Notes: generated by a model not told the origin, from the letters alone. DNA of 47,333 nucleotides from Pullulanibacillus camelliae (GCF_014642655.1 NZ_BMIR01000026.1:1-47333), one strand, 5' to 3'. Counted from the first letter of the stretch, positions 8,421 through 21,198 are shown. Program-made: numbers and translations.

Positions 8421-9032
8421 ATGAGTGATCATTATTACTCCGAAAGTCCGAACTCAGAAAGTCAACCGAGACAATTCCAGACAAAACTCAAGGGTGAAAC
8501 ATTCGTCTTTAACGGTGATAGAGGTGTTTTTTCCAAAACTGAAGTGGATTTTGGTTCGCGTTTACTCATTGAATCATTAGAACTACCCGACGTAAAAGGA
8601 CCTGTTCTAGATGTTGGGTGTGGCTATGGGGCGATAGGAATAACCATTGCGCGTTTGTGGCAGAATCGTCAAGTCACCTTGATCGACATTAATGAAAGAG
8701 CGGTTGATTTGGCTCGGATGAATTGCCGGATCAATCATGTCAATGCCGAAGTCTTACAGAGTAACCTTTATGAAAAGGTAGAAGAAGGGCGCTATGCTCT
8801 TATTGTGACAAACCCTCCAATTCGCGCAGGGAAGCAGGTTGTTTTTGATATTTTTGAAGGGGCCAAAGCGCGATTGCTTAGAGATGGTGAGCTTTGGGTC
8901 GTTATTCAGAAGAAGCAAGGTGCGCCTTCAACGTTAGAAAAGTTAAAAACACTTTTTGGTGAGGTGGAGGTTGTGGTGAAAAAGAAAGGTTATTTTATTA
9001 TAAAGGCAAAAAACATTGACGCGTCTATTTGA
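8421..9032 (+). CDS. Class I SAM-dependent methyltransferase, RsmC-like (YbxB)
   Basis: The 203-residue protein is the Bacillus YbxB-type relative of RsmC, which methylates guanine in 16S rRNA. Motif I (LDVGCGYGAIGI) lies at about 59-70, an acidic motif II follows near 88-92 (LIDIN), and the catalytic motif IV is NPPIRAGK near 132-139. The N-terminal domain of full-length RsmC is missing, as is normal in this position. It sits between the rplL terminator and rpoB, as in Bacillus. The target base is inferred, not shown. Confidence 0.85.
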   Translation: MSDHYYSESPNSESQPRQFQTKLKGETFVFNGDRGVFSKTEVDFGSRLLIESLELPDVKGPVLDVGCGYGAIGITIARLWQNRQVTLIDINERAVDLARMNCRINHVNAEVLQSNLYEKVEEGRYALIVTNPPIRAGKQVVFDIFEGAKARLLRDGELWVVIQKKQGAPSTLEKLKTLFGEVEVVVKKKGYFIIKAKNIDASI

Positions 9033-9047
9033 TTATGATATTATAAT
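9017..9047 (+). promoter_or_regulatory. Possible promoter for rpoB-rpoC
   Basis: TTGACG (9017-9022) overlaps the end of ybxB, and a consensus TATAAT lies at 9042-9047. The spacing of 19 bases is longer than ideal, but no better pair is seen in the 150-base gap before rpoB. Confidence 0.4.
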
Positions 9048-9183
9048 TAAATGCCAATCTAACTAAAAAAATAGTTGTGTTTATTTTTTTAGAGATTTGG
9101 AAAAAATACTTAAAAATGTGTTATTTAACGGGAAACTTTTTGTTTGCCGGTTTTCAATATGTATGTATTGAGGGGTGAATTAG

Positions 9184-12100
9184 TTGACAGGTCAACTCGT
9201 ACAATACGGACGCCACCGCCAACGCAGGAGCTATGCTCGAATTAAGGAAGTTTTGGAGCTCCCCGATCTTATTGAAATCCAAACGTCGTCGTATCAAGAA
9301 TTTCTTGATGAGGGCATTCGTGAAATGTTCCAAGACATTTCACCGGTTGAAGATTTTACCGGAAACCTTATGCTGGAATTTGTCGACTATAGTTTGGGTG
9401 ATCCAAAGTACAGCGTCGATGAGTCAAAGGAGCGCGATGTTACATATGCAGCGCCTTTGCGTGTAAAAGTCCGACTCATTAATAAGGAGACGGGCGAAGT
9501 TAAGGAACAAGAGGTTTTTATGGGTGATTTCCCATTAATGACTGAAGCGGGTACCTTTATTATTAATGGTGCTGAGCGTGTCATTGTTTCACAGCTTGTG
9601 AGATCTCCAAGTGTATACTTCAATCCAAAGTTTGACAAGAACGGTAAAAAAGGTTATACCGCGACTGTCATTCCAAACCGTGGTGCGTGGTTAGAATTTG
9701 AAACGGATGCAAAAGATGTTGTCTATGTCCGTATCGATCGTACCAGAAAATTGCCGATAACAGTATTGTTAAGGGCTTTGGGGTTTGGTTCTGATCAAGA
9801 AATCATTGATTTGATTGGCGAAGATGAGTATCTCAGAAATACTCTTGAAAAAGATAATACGGATGGGACAGATAAGGCATTAATTGAAATTTATGAACGT
9901 CTCCGTCCAGGTGAACCACCTACAGTGGATAATGCGAAGAGTTTGTTAGAAACCCGATTCTTCGATCCTAAAAGATATGATCTTGCTAACGTTGGACGTT
10001 ACAAGATTAATAAAAAGCTTCATATAAAAAATCGTCTGTTTAACCAGAAGCTGGCCGAAAAACTTGTGGACCCTGAAACGGGCGAGGTGCTTGCTGAAGA
10101 AGGTACGTTGCTCGATCGCCGTACGCTGGATCGGTTACTTCCTGTAATTGAGGCCAAATTGGGCTTCGGTCAATATACCCCCACAACTGGAGTGGTTGAA
10201 GGTCAAGAAATTACCCTTCAATCCATTAGCATCTTTGCTCCTGATGATGAAGATGGTGAAAATGTCTTAAAAGTCATCGGTAACGGTGGTGTTTCTGAAA
10301 AAATTAAGCATATTACTCCGTCTGATATTATTGCCTCCGTTAGCTATTTCTTTAATCTTTTGCATAACGTTGGAGATACAGATGATATCGATCATCTAGG
10401 AAATCGTAGATTAAGATCAGTTGGTGAGCTGTTACAAAACCAATTTAGAATTGGTTTGTCGCGGATGGAACGTGTTATCCGCGAAAGGATGTCCATTCAG
10501 GATACGAATTCTATTACGCCGCAGGCGTTGATCAATATTCGCCCTGTCATTGCATCAATCAAAGAATTTTTCGGAAGCTCTCAGCTTTCTCAGTTCATGG
10601 ATCAAACCAATCCATTAGCTGAATTGACACATAAACGTCGTTTATCTGCTTTAGGACCAGGTGGTCTTACTCGTGAACGCGCAGGTTTTGAAGTGCGTGA
10701 CGTTCACTATTCACACTACGGTCGCATGTGTCCGATTGAAACGCCGGAGGGACCGAACATCGGATTGATTAACTCTTTATCATCCTATGCTAAGGTCAAC
10801 AAATTTGGGTTTATCGAAACGCCTTATCGAAGAGTCGATCCTGAGACTGGTAAAGTGACAGGACATATCGATTATTTGACAGCTGATGAAGAAGACAACT
10901 ATGTTGTTGCCCAAGCGAACGCCTTGCTTAATGAAGATGGATCATTCGTTAATGATTCTATCATTGCGCGTTTCCGTGGTGAGAATATTGTGGTTCCTAA
11001 GGATCGCATCGATTACATGGACGTTTCACCAAAGCAGGTCGTCTCAGCGGCCACTGCGTGTATTCCGTTCTTAGAAAACGATGACTCTAACCGTGCGTTG
11101 ATGGGAGCGAACATGCAGCGTCAAGCTGTTCCGTTATTACAGCCTGAAGCCCCAATTGTAGGTACAGGTATGGAATACGTATCAGCACAGGATTCAGGGG
11201 CTGCTGTTCGTGCAAAGCGCCCAGGCAGAGTGGAATATGTGGCTTCTAATGTCGTTCGTGTTCGTACTATCGAAGAGGTTGATGGTAAGGAAGTTGAAGG
11301 TGACGTTACTTCATATAAACTTTTGAAATATGAGCGTTCGAACCAAGGAACTTGTTATAACCAACGTCCGATTGTGTCGGTAGGGGACCGCGTTGTAAAA
11401 GGAGAAATTCTTGCCGATGGTCCTTCTATGGAAAAGGGCGAGCTTGCACTCGGCCGTAATGTGCTCGTCGCATTTATGACATGGAATGGTTATAACTATG
11501 AAGATGCGATTATCATGAGTGAACGTCTTGTTAAAGACGATGTTTATACGTCTGTTCATATTGAAGAATATGAATCAGAATCACGTGATACGAAACTAGG
11601 ACCTGAAGAAATTACAAGAGACATCCCCAATGTTGGTGAGGATGCTCTGAAAAACCTAGATAGCCGTGGCATCATTCGTATAGGTGCTGAGGTTAAAGAT
11701 GGAGACATTCTTGTTGGTAAGGTCACGCCTAAAGGTGTTACCGAGTTAACAGCTGAAGAACGCCTCTTGCATGCTATTTTTGGAGAAAAGGCTCGTGAAG
11801 TGCGTGACACATCATTGCGTGTACCGCATGGTGGCGATGGCATTGTTCATGATGTGAAGATATTCAATCGTGAAGATGGCGATGAGTTACCACCAGGAGT
11901 CAATCAATTGGTTCGCGTCTTTATCGTTCAAAAGAGAAAAATTCACGAGGGCGATAAGATGGCTGGTCGTCACGGTAACAAAGGTGTTATATCCAAGATT
12001 TTACCAGAAGAAGACATGCCATTTATGCCTGATGGAACACCTGTCGATATCATGCTTAATCCACTAGGTGTACCATCGCGTATGAACATTGGTCAGGTAC

Positions 12101-12705
12101 TTGAGTTGCATTTAGGAATGGCCGCTAGACAGTTGGGTATTCACGTGGCTACACCTGTATTTGATGGAGCGCGCGAAGAGGATGTCTGGGAAACTCTTGA
12201 AGAAGCTGGACTTCCTAGAGATGGTAAGACCATTCTTTATGACGGACGGACAGGTGAACCGTTTGATAACCGCGTATCTGTTGGTGTCATGTACATGATT
12301 AAGCTTGCCCACATGGTAGATGATAAGTTACATGCACGTTCTACCGGTCCATACTCACTGGTTACTCAACAGCCATTGGGCGGTAAAGCACAATTCGGTG
12401 GTCAAAGATTTGGTGAGATGGAAGTTTGGGCGCTTGAGGCTTACGGTGCTGCTTACACACTTCAAGAGATCTTAACCGTAAAATCTGATGACGTCGTTGG
12501 ACGTGTGAAAACCTATGAAGCCATTGTCAAAGGTGAAAATGTACCAGAAGCAGGGGTTCCTGAATCATTTAAAGTATTGATTAAGGAATTGCAAAGCTTG
12601 GGTATGGATGTCAAGGTCCTATCAAGTGATGAAGAAGAAATCGATATTCGTGAACTTGATGATGAAGATGAAACAACCAGTGAAAATTTAAATGTCAATG
12701 CTTGA
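9184..12705 (+). CDS. rpoB: DNA-directed RNA polymerase subunit beta
   Basis: Beta subunit of RNA polymerase, forming one side of the active-site cleft. The 1173 residues are close to the Bacillus length. The rifampicin-binding region around residues 465-500 reads [23 protein letters not shown] with no common resistance substitution. The catalytic-core segment [11 protein letters not shown] (about 924-934) and the C-terminal [21 protein letters not shown] segment are intact. The TTG start, preceded by GGGGTG, gives the family N-terminus [16 protein letters not shown]. The acidic tail ([17 protein letters not shown]) is typical of Firmicutes. Confidence 0.98.
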   Translation: MTGQLVQYGRHRQRRSYARIKEVLELPDLIEIQTSSYQEFLDEGIREMFQDISPVEDFTGNLMLEFVDYSLGDPKYSVDESKERDVTYAAPLRVKVRLINKETGEVKEQEVFMGDFPLMTEAGTFIINGAERVIVSQLVRSPSVYFNPKFDKNGKKGYTATVIPNRGAWLEFETDAKDVVYVRIDRTRKLPITVLLRALGFGSDQEIIDLIGEDEYLRNTLEKDNTDGTDKALIEIYERLRPGEPPTVDNAKSLLETRFFDPKRYDLANVGRYKINKKLHIKNRLFNQKLAEKLVDPETGEVLAEEGTLLDRRTLDRLLPVIEAKLGFGQYTPTTGVVEGQEITLQSISIFAPDDEDGENVLKVIGNGGVSEKIKHITPSDIIASVSYFFNLLHNVGDTDDIDHLGNRRLRSVGELLQNQFRIGLSRMERVIRERMSIQDTNSITPQALINIRPVIASIKEFFGSSQLSQFMDQTNPLAELTHKRRLSALGPGGLTRERAGFEVRDVHYSHYGRMCPIETPEGPNIGLINSLSSYAKVNKFGFIETPYRRVDPETGKVTGHIDYLTADEEDNYVVAQANALLNEDGSFVNDSIIARFRGENIVVPKDRIDYMDVSPKQVVSAATACIPFLENDDSNRALMGANMQRQAVPLLQPEAPIVGTGMEYVSAQDSGAAVRAKRPGRVEYVASNVVRVRTIEEVDGKEVEGDVTSYKLLKYERSNQGTCYNQRPIVSVGDRVVKGEILADGPSMEKGELALGRNVLVAFMTWNGYNYEDAIIMSERLVKDDVYTSVHIEEYESESRDTKLGPEEITRDIPNVGEDALKNLDSRGIIRIGAEVKDGDILVGKVTPKGVTELTAEERLLHAIFGEKAREVRDTSLRVPHGGDGIVHDVKIFNREDGDELPPGVNQLVRVFIVQKRKIHEGDKMAGRHGNKGVISKILPEEDMPFMPDGTPVDIMLNPLGVPSRMNIGQVLELHLGMAARQLGIHVATPVFDGAREEDVWETLEEAGLPRDGKTILYDGRTGEPFDNRVSVGVMYMIKLAHMVDDKLHARSTGPYSLVTQQPLGGKAQFGGQRFGEMEVWALEAYGAAYTLQEILTVKSDDVVGRVKTYEAIVKGENVPEAGVPESFKVLIKELQSLGMDVKVLSSDEEEIDIRELDDEDETTSENLNVNA

Positions 12706-12751
12706 TCGGAAACTCAACCAATAATCTAGGAATATAAGGGAGGTCTCCCCC

Positions 12752-15700
12752 TTGTTGGATGTCAATAAATTTGAGTTTATGAAAATAGGTCTCGCTTCCC
12801 CTAACAAGATTCGTTCATGGTCACGTGGAGAAGTAAAAAAACCTGAAACAATAAACTATCGGACTCTAAAGCCTGAGAAGGATGGACTTTTCTGCGAACG
12901 AATTTTTGGTCCGCAAAAGGACTGGGAATGTCATTGTGGTAAATACAAACGCGTTCGCTATAAAGGCGTAGTTTGTGATCGTTGTGGCGTCGAAGTAACA
13001 CGTGCAAAGGTAAGAAGGGAACGCATGGGGCATATCGAGCTTGCTGCCCCTGTTTCCCACATTTGGTATTTCAAGGGCATTCCAAGTCGGATGGGTCTTT
13101 TACTAGACATGTCTCCAAGAGCGCTAGAAGAGGTCATTTACTTTGCTTCTTATGTCGTTACTGAAACAGGTGACACACCACTTGAGAAGAAACAGTTATT
13201 ATCTGAGAAGGAATACAGAAGTTATCGTGAAAAATACGGTTCTTCTTTCAAAGCAGGAATGGGTGCTGAATCCATTAAAAAGCTGCTTCAAGATATTGAC
13301 TTAGAAAAAGAAGCAAACCTACTAAAAGAAGAGTTGAACACAGCACAAGGCCAAAGACGTACACGTGCGATCAAGCGCTTGGAGGTCATTGAAGCCTTCC
13401 GCCATTCCGATAATGATCCATCTTGGATGATTTTAGAGGTTCTACCGATTATTCCACCAGAGTTAAGACCAATGGTTCAGCTTGATGGTGGTCGTTTTGC
13501 TACAAGTGACTTGAACGATTTGTATCGTCGGGTTATCAATAGAAACAACCGACTTAAAAGATTATTAGATCTAGGTGCACCTAGCATCATTGTGCAAAAT
13601 GAGAAACGCATGCTTCAAGAAGCGGTTGATGCACTCATTGATAACGGACGTCGCGGACGCCCGGTAACTGGGCCTGGTAATCGTCCTTTGAAATCTCTTT
13701 CGCACATGCTTAAAGGGAAGCAAGGACGTTTCCGTCAAAACCTTCTTGGGAAACGTGTTGACTATTCAGGACGTTCCGTTATCGTTGTAGGACCAAACCT
13801 ACACATGTACCAATGTGGTTTGCCAAAAGAAATGGCTATTGAGCTTTTCAAACCATTTGTAATGAAGGAGCTTGTCAATAAAGGCATCGCTCATAATATT
13901 AAGAGCGCAAAACGCAAGGTTGAAAAGGTACATCCAGATGTTTGGGGTGTGCTTGAAGAGGTTATCAAAGAGCACCCAGTGCTACTTAACAGAGCACCGA
14001 CCTTACACAGATTAGGTATTCAAGCTTTTGAGCCTACGCTTGTTGAAGGACGTGCTATTCGTTTACACCCACTCGTTTGTACAGCTTATAATGCTGACTT
14101 TGACGGTGACCAAATGGCCGTTCACGTACCGCTGTCTGCAGAAGCTCAGGCAGAAGCCCGATTATTAATGCTTGCTGCCCAAAACATCCTAAATCCTAAG
14201 GATGGAAAACCGGTTGTTACGCCTTCTCAGGATATGGTTTTAGGTAACTATTACCTCACCCTTGAGAGAAAAGGGGCAACAGGTGAAGGTCGGGTCTTTA
14301 AAAATGCCGATGAAGCCTTGATTGCTTATCATAACGGTTATGTGCACTTGCATTCTCGGATTGCTATTCCTGCGAAAGTGTTGAATAACCCTTCATTTAC
14401 AGAAGAGCAAAACAGCCAATATTTAATCACGACCGTTGGTAAGTTAGTATTCAATCGGATTTTGCCAAAATCCTTCCCGTATATTAATGAACCAACGACG
14501 TATAACTTAGAGGTTGCTACGCCAGAAAAATATTTTGTTCCTAAGGGAACCGATATTAAGAAGGAAATTGCAAGCCGTGAAGAGGTCTCACCATTTAAAA
14601 AGGGAATTTTGGGGGACATTATCGCCGAAGTTTTCAAGCGATTTAAAATCACTGAAACCTCAAAAATGCTTGACCGCATGAAAGCATTGGGCTTCGCTTA
14701 TTCAACAAAAGCTGGCATAACGATCGGTGTCGCTGATATCGTTGTCTTACCAGATAAACAAGAGATCTTAGAAAAAGCTGAAGAACAAGTGACTAAAGTG
14801 ATGAAGCAGTTCCGCCGTGGTTTGATTACGGAAGAAGAGCGCTATGAACGCATCATTTCGATATGGAGTGGCGCTAAAGATACCATTCAAGAAAAACTCA
14901 TGGGATCGTTGGATAAACGCAACCCAATCTTTATGATGAGTGATTCTGGAGCGCGTGGTAACGCTTCTAACTTTACACAATTGGCGGGGATGCGTGGATT
15001 GATGGCTAACCCTTCAGGACGTATTATCGAGTTGCCTATTCGCTCAAGCTTCCGAGAAGGACTTACCGTTTTGGAATACTTTATTTCAACACACGGTGCG
15101 CGTAAAGGACTTGCTGATACTGCGCTCAAAACGGCTGACTCAGGTTATCTTACAAGACGTCTCGTAGATGTTGCCCAAGATGTTATCGTTCGTGAAGATG
15201 ACTGTGGCACAGATCGTGGCCTTTTGGTTAGAGCGATTAAAGAGGGCAACGAAGAAATTGAAAGCTTATATGACCGTCTAGTTGGTCGTACAAGTAATCA
15301 AGACATCTACCATCCAGAGACAAAAGAATTGCTTGTTGCCAAAGATGATGTCATCACAGAAGATCAAGCAAGAATTGTAACTGAAGCAGGTGTTACAGAA
15401 GTCAATATACGTTCAGTCTTTATGTGTGATACTCCGCATGGCGTATGTAAGAAATGTTATGGCCGCAACCTCGCTACCGGATCAGAGGTAGAAGTAGGAG
15501 AAGCTGTTGGTATTATTGCTGCTCAATCCATTGGTGAACCAGGAACTCAGTTAACCATGAGAACCTTCCATACCGGTGGTGTGGCTGGTGACGATATTAC
15601 GCAAGGTCTTCCAAGGATTCAAGAGCTCTTTGAAGCGCGTAATCCTAAAGGTCAAGCGACTATTTCTGAGATTGCAGGTACAGTCACCAACATTTCTGAA

Positions 15701-16375
15701 CAAAAGGATAAGCGTGAAATCACTATCCAAGGCGAGATTGAAACACGCACTTACAATGTTAACTTGGGTGCTCGTTTGAAAGTTGCTGAAGGAGATACAG
15801 TAACACCAGGACAGGTGTTAAACGAAGGTTCTATTGATCCTAAGGAATTGTTGGTTGTCTCTGGTGTAGAAGGCGTTCAAGCTTACCTTTTACGTGAAGT
15901 GCAAAAGGTTTATCGCATGCAGGGTGTTGAAATTGGTGATAAACACGTTGAAGTTATGGTAAGACAGATGATGCGTAAGATTCGCATCGTGGATTCTGGA
16001 GACACAGATGTCTTGCCAGGAGCGTTAGTCGATGTCCAGGCCTTTAAAGAAGTCAATAAGAAGGTCTTCCTAAACAATGGCAATCCTGCTACAGGTCGCC
16101 CATTGTTACTCGGAATTACAAAGGCATCTCTTGAAACAGAATCATTCTTATCAGCGGCTTCCTTCCAAGAAACCACTCGCGTCTTAACCGATGCTGCGAT
16201 TAAAGGTAAGCGCGACGAGCTTCTAGGGTTGAAGGAAAATGTCATCATTGGTAAATTGGTTCCTGCTGGAACAGGTATGAATCGTTATCGTCGCATCAGC
16301 GTTCTAAAACCTACCGAAGCAGAGGAACAAAGTCTTGAGCTACAAGAGGATGAACTTGTGAATCAAGAAAGCTGA
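12752..16375 (+). CDS. rpoC: DNA-directed RNA polymerase subunit beta'
   Basis: Largest polymerase subunit, carrying the catalytic magnesium. The 1207 residues include the N-terminal zinc finger (Cys60, Cys62, Cys75, Cys78) and the active-site NADFDGD (447-453) with three aspartates. A second zinc site around [15 protein letters not shown] and the trigger-loop region [23 protein letters not shown] are also present. The TTG start follows GGGAGG. It lies 46 bases after rpoB in the same transcript. The C-terminal tail after MNRYRR is short and variable. Confidence 0.98.
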   Translation: MLDVNKFEFMKIGLASPNKIRSWSRGEVKKPETINYRTLKPEKDGLFCERIFGPQKDWECHCGKYKRVRYKGVVCDRCGVEVTRAKVRRERMGHIELAAPVSHIWYFKGIPSRMGLLLDMSPRALEEVIYFASYVVTETGDTPLEKKQLLSEKEYRSYREKYGSSFKAGMGAESIKKLLQDIDLEKEANLLKEELNTAQGQRRTRAIKRLEVIEAFRHSDNDPSWMILEVLPIIPPELRPMVQLDGGRFATSDLNDLYRRVINRNNRLKRLLDLGAPSIIVQNEKRMLQEAVDALIDNGRRGRPVTGPGNRPLKSLSHMLKGKQGRFRQNLLGKRVDYSGRSVIVVGPNLHMYQCGLPKEMAIELFKPFVMKELVNKGIAHNIKSAKRKVEKVHPDVWGVLEEVIKEHPVLLNRAPTLHRLGIQAFEPTLVEGRAIRLHPLVCTAYNADFDGDQMAVHVPLSAEAQAEARLLMLAAQNILNPKDGKPVVTPSQDMVLGNYYLTLERKGATGEGRVFKNADEALIAYHNGYVHLHSRIAIPAKVLNNPSFTEEQNSQYLITTVGKLVFNRILPKSFPYINEPTTYNLEVATPEKYFVPKGTDIKKEIASREEVSPFKKGILGDIIAEVFKRFKITETSKMLDRMKALGFAYSTKAGITIGVADIVVLPDKQEILEKAEEQVTKVMKQFRRGLITEEERYERIISIWSGAKDTIQEKLMGSLDKRNPIFMMSDSGARGNASNFTQLAGMRGLMANPSGRIIELPIRSSFREGLTVLEYFISTHGARKGLADTALKTADSGYLTRRLVDVAQDVIVREDDCGTDRGLLVRAIKEGNEEIESLYDRLVGRTSNQDIYHPETKELLVAKDDVITEDQARIVTEAGVTEVNIRSVFMCDTPHGVCKKCYGRNLATGSEVEVGEAVGIIAAQSIGEPGTQLTMRTFHTGGVAGDDITQGLPRIQELFEARNPKGQATISEIAGTVTNISEQKDKREITIQGEIETRTYNVNLGARLKVAEGDTVTPGQVLNEGSIDPKELLVVSGVEGVQAYLLREVQKVYRMQGVEIGDKHVEVMVRQMMRKIRIVDSGDTDVLPGALVDVQAFKEVNKKVFLNNGNPATGRPLLLGITKASLETESFLSAASFQETTRVLTDAAIKGKRDELLGLKENVIIGKLVPAGTGMNRYRRISVLKPTEAEEQSLELQEDELVNQES

Positions 16376-16384
16376 TTTCTAGTA

Positions 16385-16428
16385 TTGACAAGGAGGAGCG
16401 CTCGGTGTTATTATAACTGAGTGCTCCA
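16385..16428 (+). promoter_or_regulatory. Promoter overlapping an inverted repeat before rplGB
   Basis: TTGACA (16385-16390) and TATTAT (16409-16414) are 18 bases apart. The spacer and -10 lie within an inverted repeat: GGAGCGCTCGGT (16395-16406) against ACTGAGTGCTCC (16416-16427), 12 positions with two G-T pairs. A transcript starting here would carry only the right arm, so the repeat acts either on DNA or in read-through rpoC mRNA. Confidence 0.5.
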
Positions 16429-16458
16429 GAACCCTTGTTACTTTGGAGGGCTGTAAGA

Positions 16459-16710
16459 ATGTCTTATGATAAAGTAACACAGGCCAATAACAATATTATT
16501 ATCGGTACCAAACAATCTTTAAAGGCATTAAAAGATGACCGCATCAAAGAAGTTGTCATTGCTGCTGATGCAGATGTTTATATTACCAGTCGTGTCGTAG
16601 ATTTGGCAGAGGAAAAGCAGGTCCCTGTTTTTACTGTGGATTCGATGAAAAAACTTGGTAAGGCATGCGGCATTGATGTTGGTGCAGCGGTTGTTGCCAT
16701 TAAAAAATAA
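16459..16710 (+). CDS. rplGB: Ribosomal protein L7Ae-like, kink-turn RNA-binding protein (YbxF)
   Basis: An 83-residue protein of the L7Ae/L30e/S12e family, which in Bacillus (YbxF) binds kink-turn RNAs. The family core is seen in [13 protein letters not shown] near the N-terminus and [14 protein letters not shown] near the C-terminus. The ATG at 16459 is preceded by TTTGGAGGG and gives the family N-terminus SYDKV. It leads the rpsL-rpsG-fusA-tuf group, its usual position. Its cellular role is not well defined. Confidence 0.88.
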   Translation: MSYDKVTQANNNIIIGTKQSLKALKDDRIKEVVIAADADVYITSRVVDLAEEKQVPVFTVDSMKKLGKACGIDVGAAVVAIKK

Positions 16711-16808
16711 TCAAAGCTTGGGATTTCCCATGCACATTTTTTTGCCCGATAATGATTCACCTGGATCTGTGGGTCTAGTAAAAGATATTAAGAAGGGAGG
16801 AAAACGAA

Positions 16809-17222
16809 ATGCCAACAATTAACCAATTGATTCGCAAAGGTCGTCATTCAAAAATTAAAAAGTCTGACTCACCAGCGCTTAACAAGAGCTATAACAGCCT
16901 TGAAAAGAAAATGAACGATCTATCTTCACCACAAAAGCGTGGCGTTTGTACCCGTGTTAGTACGATTACTCCTAAGAAGCCTAACTCGGCGTTGCGTAAA
17001 ATTGCCCGTGTTCGTTTAACTAACGGAATTGAGGTAACGGCATATATTCCTGGTATTGGTCACAACCTTCAAGAACACAGTGTTGTTCTTATTCGTGGAG
17101 GCCGTGTAAAAGACCTTCCTGGTGTGCGTTATCACATTGTGCGTGGTGCATTAGATACTGCCGGTGTTGAAAACCGCCAACAAGGCCGTTCAAAATACGG
17201 TGCGAAAAAGCCAAAAGCTTAA
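16809..17222 (+). CDS. rpsL: 30S ribosomal protein S12
   Basis: S12 lies at the decoding centre and affects accuracy. The 137 residues match the Bacillus form. The two loops linked to streptomycin resistance, [11 protein letters not shown] (about 54-64) and [13 protein letters not shown] (about 97-109), carry the wild-type lysines. AAGGGAGG precedes the ATG. It begins the str group with rpsG and fusA. Confidence 0.97.
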   Translation: MPTINQLIRKGRHSKIKKSDSPALNKSYNSLEKKMNDLSSPQKRGVCTRVSTITPKKPNSALRKIARVRLTNGIEVTAYIPGIGHNLQEHSVVLIRGGRVKDLPGVRYHIVRGALDTAGVENRQQGRSKYGAKKPKA

Positions 17223-17268
17223 GTTAGAGTTTCTATATATGAATCAGTTTGAAAGGAGGGTATCTTAA

Positions 17269-17739
17269 ATGCCACGTAAAGGTCCAGTAGAAAAACGTGA
17301 TGTCTTACCAGATCCGCTTTATAATTCGAAGTTGGTTACGCGTTTAATCAACCGCATTATGAAGGATGGTCGTAAAGGTAAGGCACAAACGATTTTATAT
17401 CATGCATTTGATCTTGTGAAAGAACGTACGAACCAAGAACCAATGGAGGTTTTTGATCAAGCGATCAAGAACGTTATGCCAGTATTAGAGGTTCGTGCAA
17501 GACGTGTAGGTGGTTCCAACTATCAAGTACCAGTTGAAGTTCGCCCAGAGCGTCGTACAACACTTGCTCTTCGTTGGTTAGTTAACTATGCGCGCCTACG
17601 CGGAGAGAAAACCATGGTTGAGCGTTTAGCTAACGAAATCATCGATGCAGCGAATAACACAGGTTCAGCAGTTAAAAAGCGTGAAGATACGCACAAGATG
17701 GCTGAAGCGAACAAAGCATTCGCACACTATCGTTGGTAA
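17269..17739 (+). CDS. rpsG: 30S ribosomal protein S7
   Basis: Primary 16S rRNA-binding protein that starts assembly of the 30S head and contacts mRNA and tRNA in the E site. It has 156 residues, as expected. The helical core and the beta-hairpin (about 75-90, [16 protein letters not shown]) are intact. GAAAGGAGG precedes the ATG. In E. coli S7 represses its operon; no comparable element is evident in the 46-base gap before this gene. Confidence 0.97.
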   Translation: MPRKGPVEKRDVLPDPLYNSKLVTRLINRIMKDGRKGKAQTILYHAFDLVKERTNQEPMEVFDQAIKNVMPVLEVRARRVGGSNYQVPVEVRPERRTTLALRWLVNYARLRGEKTMVERLANEIIDAANNTGSAVKKREDTHKMAEANKAFAHYRW

Positions 17740-17769
17740 TAGACTTTACAGTAGAAAGGAGAGTTACCA

Positions 17770-19848
17770 ATGGGAAGAGCCTTCTCACTCGAGAAAACAA
17801 GAAATATTGGTATCATGGCGCACATTGATGCTGGTAAAACGACCACGACAGAACGCATCCTTTTCTATTCAGGACGCATTCACAAAATTGGTGAAACCCA
17901 TGAAGGTGCGTCCCAAATGGACTGGATGGAACAAGAGCAAGAACGCGGGATTACCATTACATCTGCGGCAACAACAGCGCAATGGAATGATCACCGTGTC
18001 AACATCATTGATACACCAGGACACGTAGACTTTACTGTTGAAGTTGAACGTTCATTGCGTGTATTAGATGGTGCTGTTGCTGTTCTTGATGCTCAGTCAG
18101 GCGTTGAGCCACAAACAGAAACTGTATGGCGTCAGGCCACAACTTATGGGGTTCCTCGTATTGTATTTGTTAACAAAATGGACAAAATCGGTGCCGATTT
18201 CCTTTTTTCAACAAATTCATTGCATGAACGCCTCCAAGCCAATGCACATCCTATCCAATTGCCAATCGGCGCTGAGGATGATTTTCAGGGCATCATCGAT
18301 CTAGTGACGATGAAAGCTTATTTCTATGAGGATGACCTTGGAACACGTACTAAAGCTGAAGATATTCCCGAGGAATATCTTGATCAAGCACAAGAATATC
18401 ATGACAAACTTATCGAAGCGATAGCTGAATTCGATGAAGAGCTTATGATGAAATATCTTGAGGGCGAAGAACTTACAGTTGAAGAGATCAAAGCTGCAAT
18501 TCGCAAAGCGACTTGTAGCGTTAACTTCTTCCCAGTACTTTGTGGTTCGGCCTTCAAAAATAAAGGTGTTCAGCTTGTTCTTGATGCGGTTATCGACTAC
18601 CTCCCATCACCACTTGATGTTCCTGCTATTAAGGGTGTCATTGCTGGTACCGAAGAGGAAGTGGAACGCAAAGCGGATGATAATGGTCCTTTCTCGGCCT
18701 TAGCATTTAAGGTTATGACGGATCCATTCGTAGGTAAGTTAACCTTCTTCCGTGTTTATTCTGGAACAGCTACGGCGGGTTCTTACGTGAAGAACTCTAC
18801 AAAGAATAAAAGAGAACGTCTTGGACGTATTCTTCAAATGCACGCTAACACTCGCGAAGAAATCAAAGAGGTTTTTTCAGGGGATATTGCAGCGGCAGTT
18901 GGTTTTAAAGATACATCAACTGGAGATACTCTTTGTGATGAAAAGGATAATGTCATCCTTGAGTCCATGGAATTCCCAGATCCAGTTATCTCTGTAGCAA
19001 TCGAACCTAAGACAAAAGCTGACCAAGACAAAATGTCAGTGGCTCTTGGTAAGCTTGCTGAAGAGGACCCAACATTTAAAACTGAAACAAACGAAGAAAC
19101 CGGTCAAACCATTATCTCTGGTATGGGTGAGTTACACCTTGACATCATTGTTGACCGTCTAAAACGTGAATTTAAAGTTGAAGCTAATGTTGGTTCACCT
19201 CAGGTTGCCTATCGCGAAACCATTCGCAAAGCAGGTAAAGCTGAAGGTAAGTTCGTACGTCAATCTGGTGGTCGTGGACAATATGGTCACGTATGGATTG
19301 AATTTGAACCTCTTGAAGAGGGTGGCGGCTTCGAGTTTGTTGATAAAATTGTTGGTGGTGTTGTTCCACGTGAATACATCCCATCGGTTGAAGCAGGTTT
19401 GAAAGATGCGCTACCAAATGGTTTGCTGGCAGGTTATCCATTAATTGATGTCCGTGCGACACTTTATGATGGTTCATATCACGATGTCGACTCTAACGAA
19501 ATGGCGTTCAAGATCGCTGCTTCTATGGCTTTGAAAAAAGCGCGTGAAGTGTGTGATCCTGTTATTCTTGAGCCAATCGAGAGAGTGGAAGTGGTTATCC
19601 CAGAAGAATACTTGGGTGACATCATGGGTGATATCACAAGCCGTCGTGGCCGGGTTGAAGGTATGGAAAGCCGTGCAGGTGCCCAAGTGGTTAAAGCATT
19701 TGTACCACTTTCGGAAATGTTCGGTTATGCAACAACCTTACGTTCAGCCACACAAGGTCGCGGTGTTTACACCATGCACTTTGATCACTATGAAGAAGTG
19801 CCAAAGAGCATTGCAGAAGAAATTATTAAAAAGGCAACTGGACAATAA
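17770..19848 (+). CDS. fusA: Elongation factor G
   Basis: GTPase that drives translocation on the ribosome. The 692 residues equal the usual length. The GTP-binding motifs are AHIDAGKTT (17-25), DTPGH near 81-85 and NKMD near 135-138. The effector region [11 protein letters not shown] follows the P-loop. Domains II-V follow in order, with the domain IV segment [12 protein letters not shown] in place. AAAGGAG precedes the ATG. It is the last str gene before a 113-base gap containing a strong hairpin, then tuf. Confidence 0.98.
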   Translation: MGRAFSLEKTRNIGIMAHIDAGKTTTTERILFYSGRIHKIGETHEGASQMDWMEQEQERGITITSAATTAQWNDHRVNIIDTPGHVDFTVEVERSLRVLDGAVAVLDAQSGVEPQTETVWRQATTYGVPRIVFVNKMDKIGADFLFSTNSLHERLQANAHPIQLPIGAEDDFQGIIDLVTMKAYFYEDDLGTRTKAEDIPEEYLDQAQEYHDKLIEAIAEFDEELMMKYLEGEELTVEEIKAAIRKATCSVNFFPVLCGSAFKNKGVQLVLDAVIDYLPSPLDVPAIKGVIAGTEEEVERKADDNGPFSALAFKVMTDPFVGKLTFFRVYSGTATAGSYVKNSTKNKRERLGRILQMHANTREEIKEVFSGDIAAAVGFKDTSTGDTLCDEKDNVILESMEFPDPVISVAIEPKTKADQDKMSVALGKLAEEDPTFKTETNEETGQTIISGMGELHLDIIVDRLKREFKVEANVGSPQVAYRETIRKAGKAEGKFVRQSGGRGQYGHVWIEFEPLEEGGGFEFVDKIVGGVVPREYIPSVEAGLKDALPNGLLAGYPLIDVRATLYDGSYHDVDSNEMAFKIAASMALKKAREVCDPVILEPIERVEVVIPEEYLGDIMGDITSRRGRVEGMESRAGAQVVKAFVPLSEMFGYATTLRSATQGRGVYTMHFDHYEEVPKSIAEEIIKKATGQ

Positions 19849-19889
19849 TATTCTTGCTGATCACATAAGTTTATTGTAAGCTAGGGTAG

Positions 19890-19921
19890 ACGAGCAATCG
19901 TCCTATCTTAGATCACATATT
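19890..19921 (+). other. Hairpin with GNRA loop between fusA and tuf
   Basis: GACGA (about 19888-19892) and TCGTC close a GCAA tetraloop. The stem continues, after one bulged base, through CTAGGGTA opposite TATCTTAG. No U-tract follows, so it is unlikely to be an intrinsic terminator. It may be a processing or stability element separating fusA and tuf messages. Confidence 0.45.
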
Positions 19922-19961
19922 AAAAAAATAATTGGTTATATAAAAAGGAGGAAATTTTCTC

Positions 19962-21152
19962 ATGGGTAAAGAGAAATTCGACCGTTCTAAACCACACGTT
20001 AATATTGGTACAATTGGACACGTTGACCATGGTAAAACTACTTTAACAGCTGCTATTACAACTGTTCTTCATAAGCGTTTTAACCGCGGTACTGCGATGG
20101 CTTATGATTCAATCGACGGTGCTCCAGAAGAAAGAGAACGCGGTATCACAATCGCAACTGCTCACGTTGAGTACGAAACTGACAACCGTCACTATGCACA
20201 CGTTGACTGCCCAGGACACGCTGACTATGTTAAAAACATGATTACTGGTGCGGCACAAATGGACGGCGCGATCTTAGTTGTTTCTGCTGCTGATGGCCCA
20301 ATGCCACAAACACGTGAACACATTCTACTTTCTCGTCAAGTTGGTGTACCTTCCATCGTTGTTTTCTTGAACAAAGTTGACATGGTTGACGATGAAGAGC
20401 TTCTTGAATTAGTAGAAATGGAAGTACGTGACCTACTTACTGAATATGAATTCCCTGGCGACGATGTACCAGTAGTTGCTGGTTCTGCTCTTAAAGCACT
20501 TGAGGGTGACGAAGCTTATGAAGAAAAAATTCTTGAGCTAATGAACCAAGTTGATGAGTACATCCCAACTCCAGAACGTGACACAGACAAACCATTCATG
20601 ATGCCTGTTGAGGACGTCTTCTCAATCACTGGTCGTGGTACGGTTGCTACAGGTCGTGTAGAACGTGGTCAAGTTAAAGTCGGCGACGAAGTTGAAATCC
20701 TTGGTCTTCATGAAGAAAACAAAAAGACTACTGTTACTGGTGTAGAAATGTTCCGTAAATTGCTTGACTATGCTGAAGCTGGGGACAACATTGGTGCGTT
20801 GCTTCGTGGTGTTGACCGTGAAGAAGTAGAACGTGGCCAAGTTTTAATCAAGCCAGGTACTGTAAATGCTCATAAAGAATTTGAAGGTGAAGTATACGTA
20901 TTGTCAAAAGAAGAAGGTGGCCGTCATAAGCCATTCTTCACAGGTTACCGTCCTCAGTTCTACTTCCGTACAACTGATGTAACAGGTACAATCGAACTTC
21001 CAGAAGGTACTGAAATGGTAATGCCTGGCGATAACGTATCAATGAAGGTTTCACTTATCGCTCCAATCGCTATCGAAGAAGGTACTAAATTCTCTATCCG
21101 TGAGGGTGGACGTACTGTAGGCGCTGGCGTTGTTACTAAAATTACTCAATAA
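19962..21152 (+). CDS. tuf: Elongation factor Tu
   Basis: GTPase that brings aminoacyl-tRNA to the ribosome. The 396 residues contain GHVDHGKT (19-26), the effector segment [13 protein letters not shown] near 81-85 and NKVD near 136-139, followed by beta-barrel domains 2 and 3. AAAAAGGAGG precedes the ATG. The single visible copy follows fusA as in Bacillus and ends in a strong terminator. Confidence 0.98.
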   Translation: MGKEKFDRSKPHVNIGTIGHVDHGKTTLTAAITTVLHKRFNRGTAMAYDSIDGAPEERERGITIATAHVEYETDNRHYAHVDCPGHADYVKNMITGAAQMDGAILVVSAADGPMPQTREHILLSRQVGVPSIVVFLNKVDMVDDEELLELVEMEVRDLLTEYEFPGDDVPVVAGSALKALEGDEAYEEKILELMNQVDEYIPTPERDTDKPFMMPVEDVFSITGRGTVATGRVERGQVKVGDEVEILGLHEENKKTTVTGVEMFRKLLDYAEAGDNIGALLRGVDREEVERGQVLIKPGTVNAHKEFEGEVYVLSKEEGGRHKPFFTGYRPQFYFRTTDVTGTIELPEGTEMVMPGDNVSMKVSLIAPIAIEEGTKFSIREGGRTVGAGVVTKITQ

Positions 21153-21170
21153 TAAAGTTGTTTTAAGGAA

Positions 21171-21198
21171 AAGCACTCTTCTCAGAGTGCTTTTTTCT
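21171..21198 (+). terminator. Intrinsic terminator after tuf
   Basis: GCACTCT (21173-21179) pairs with AGAGTGC (21184-21190) across a four-base loop and is followed by TTTTTT. It ends the str group. Confidence 0.92.
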
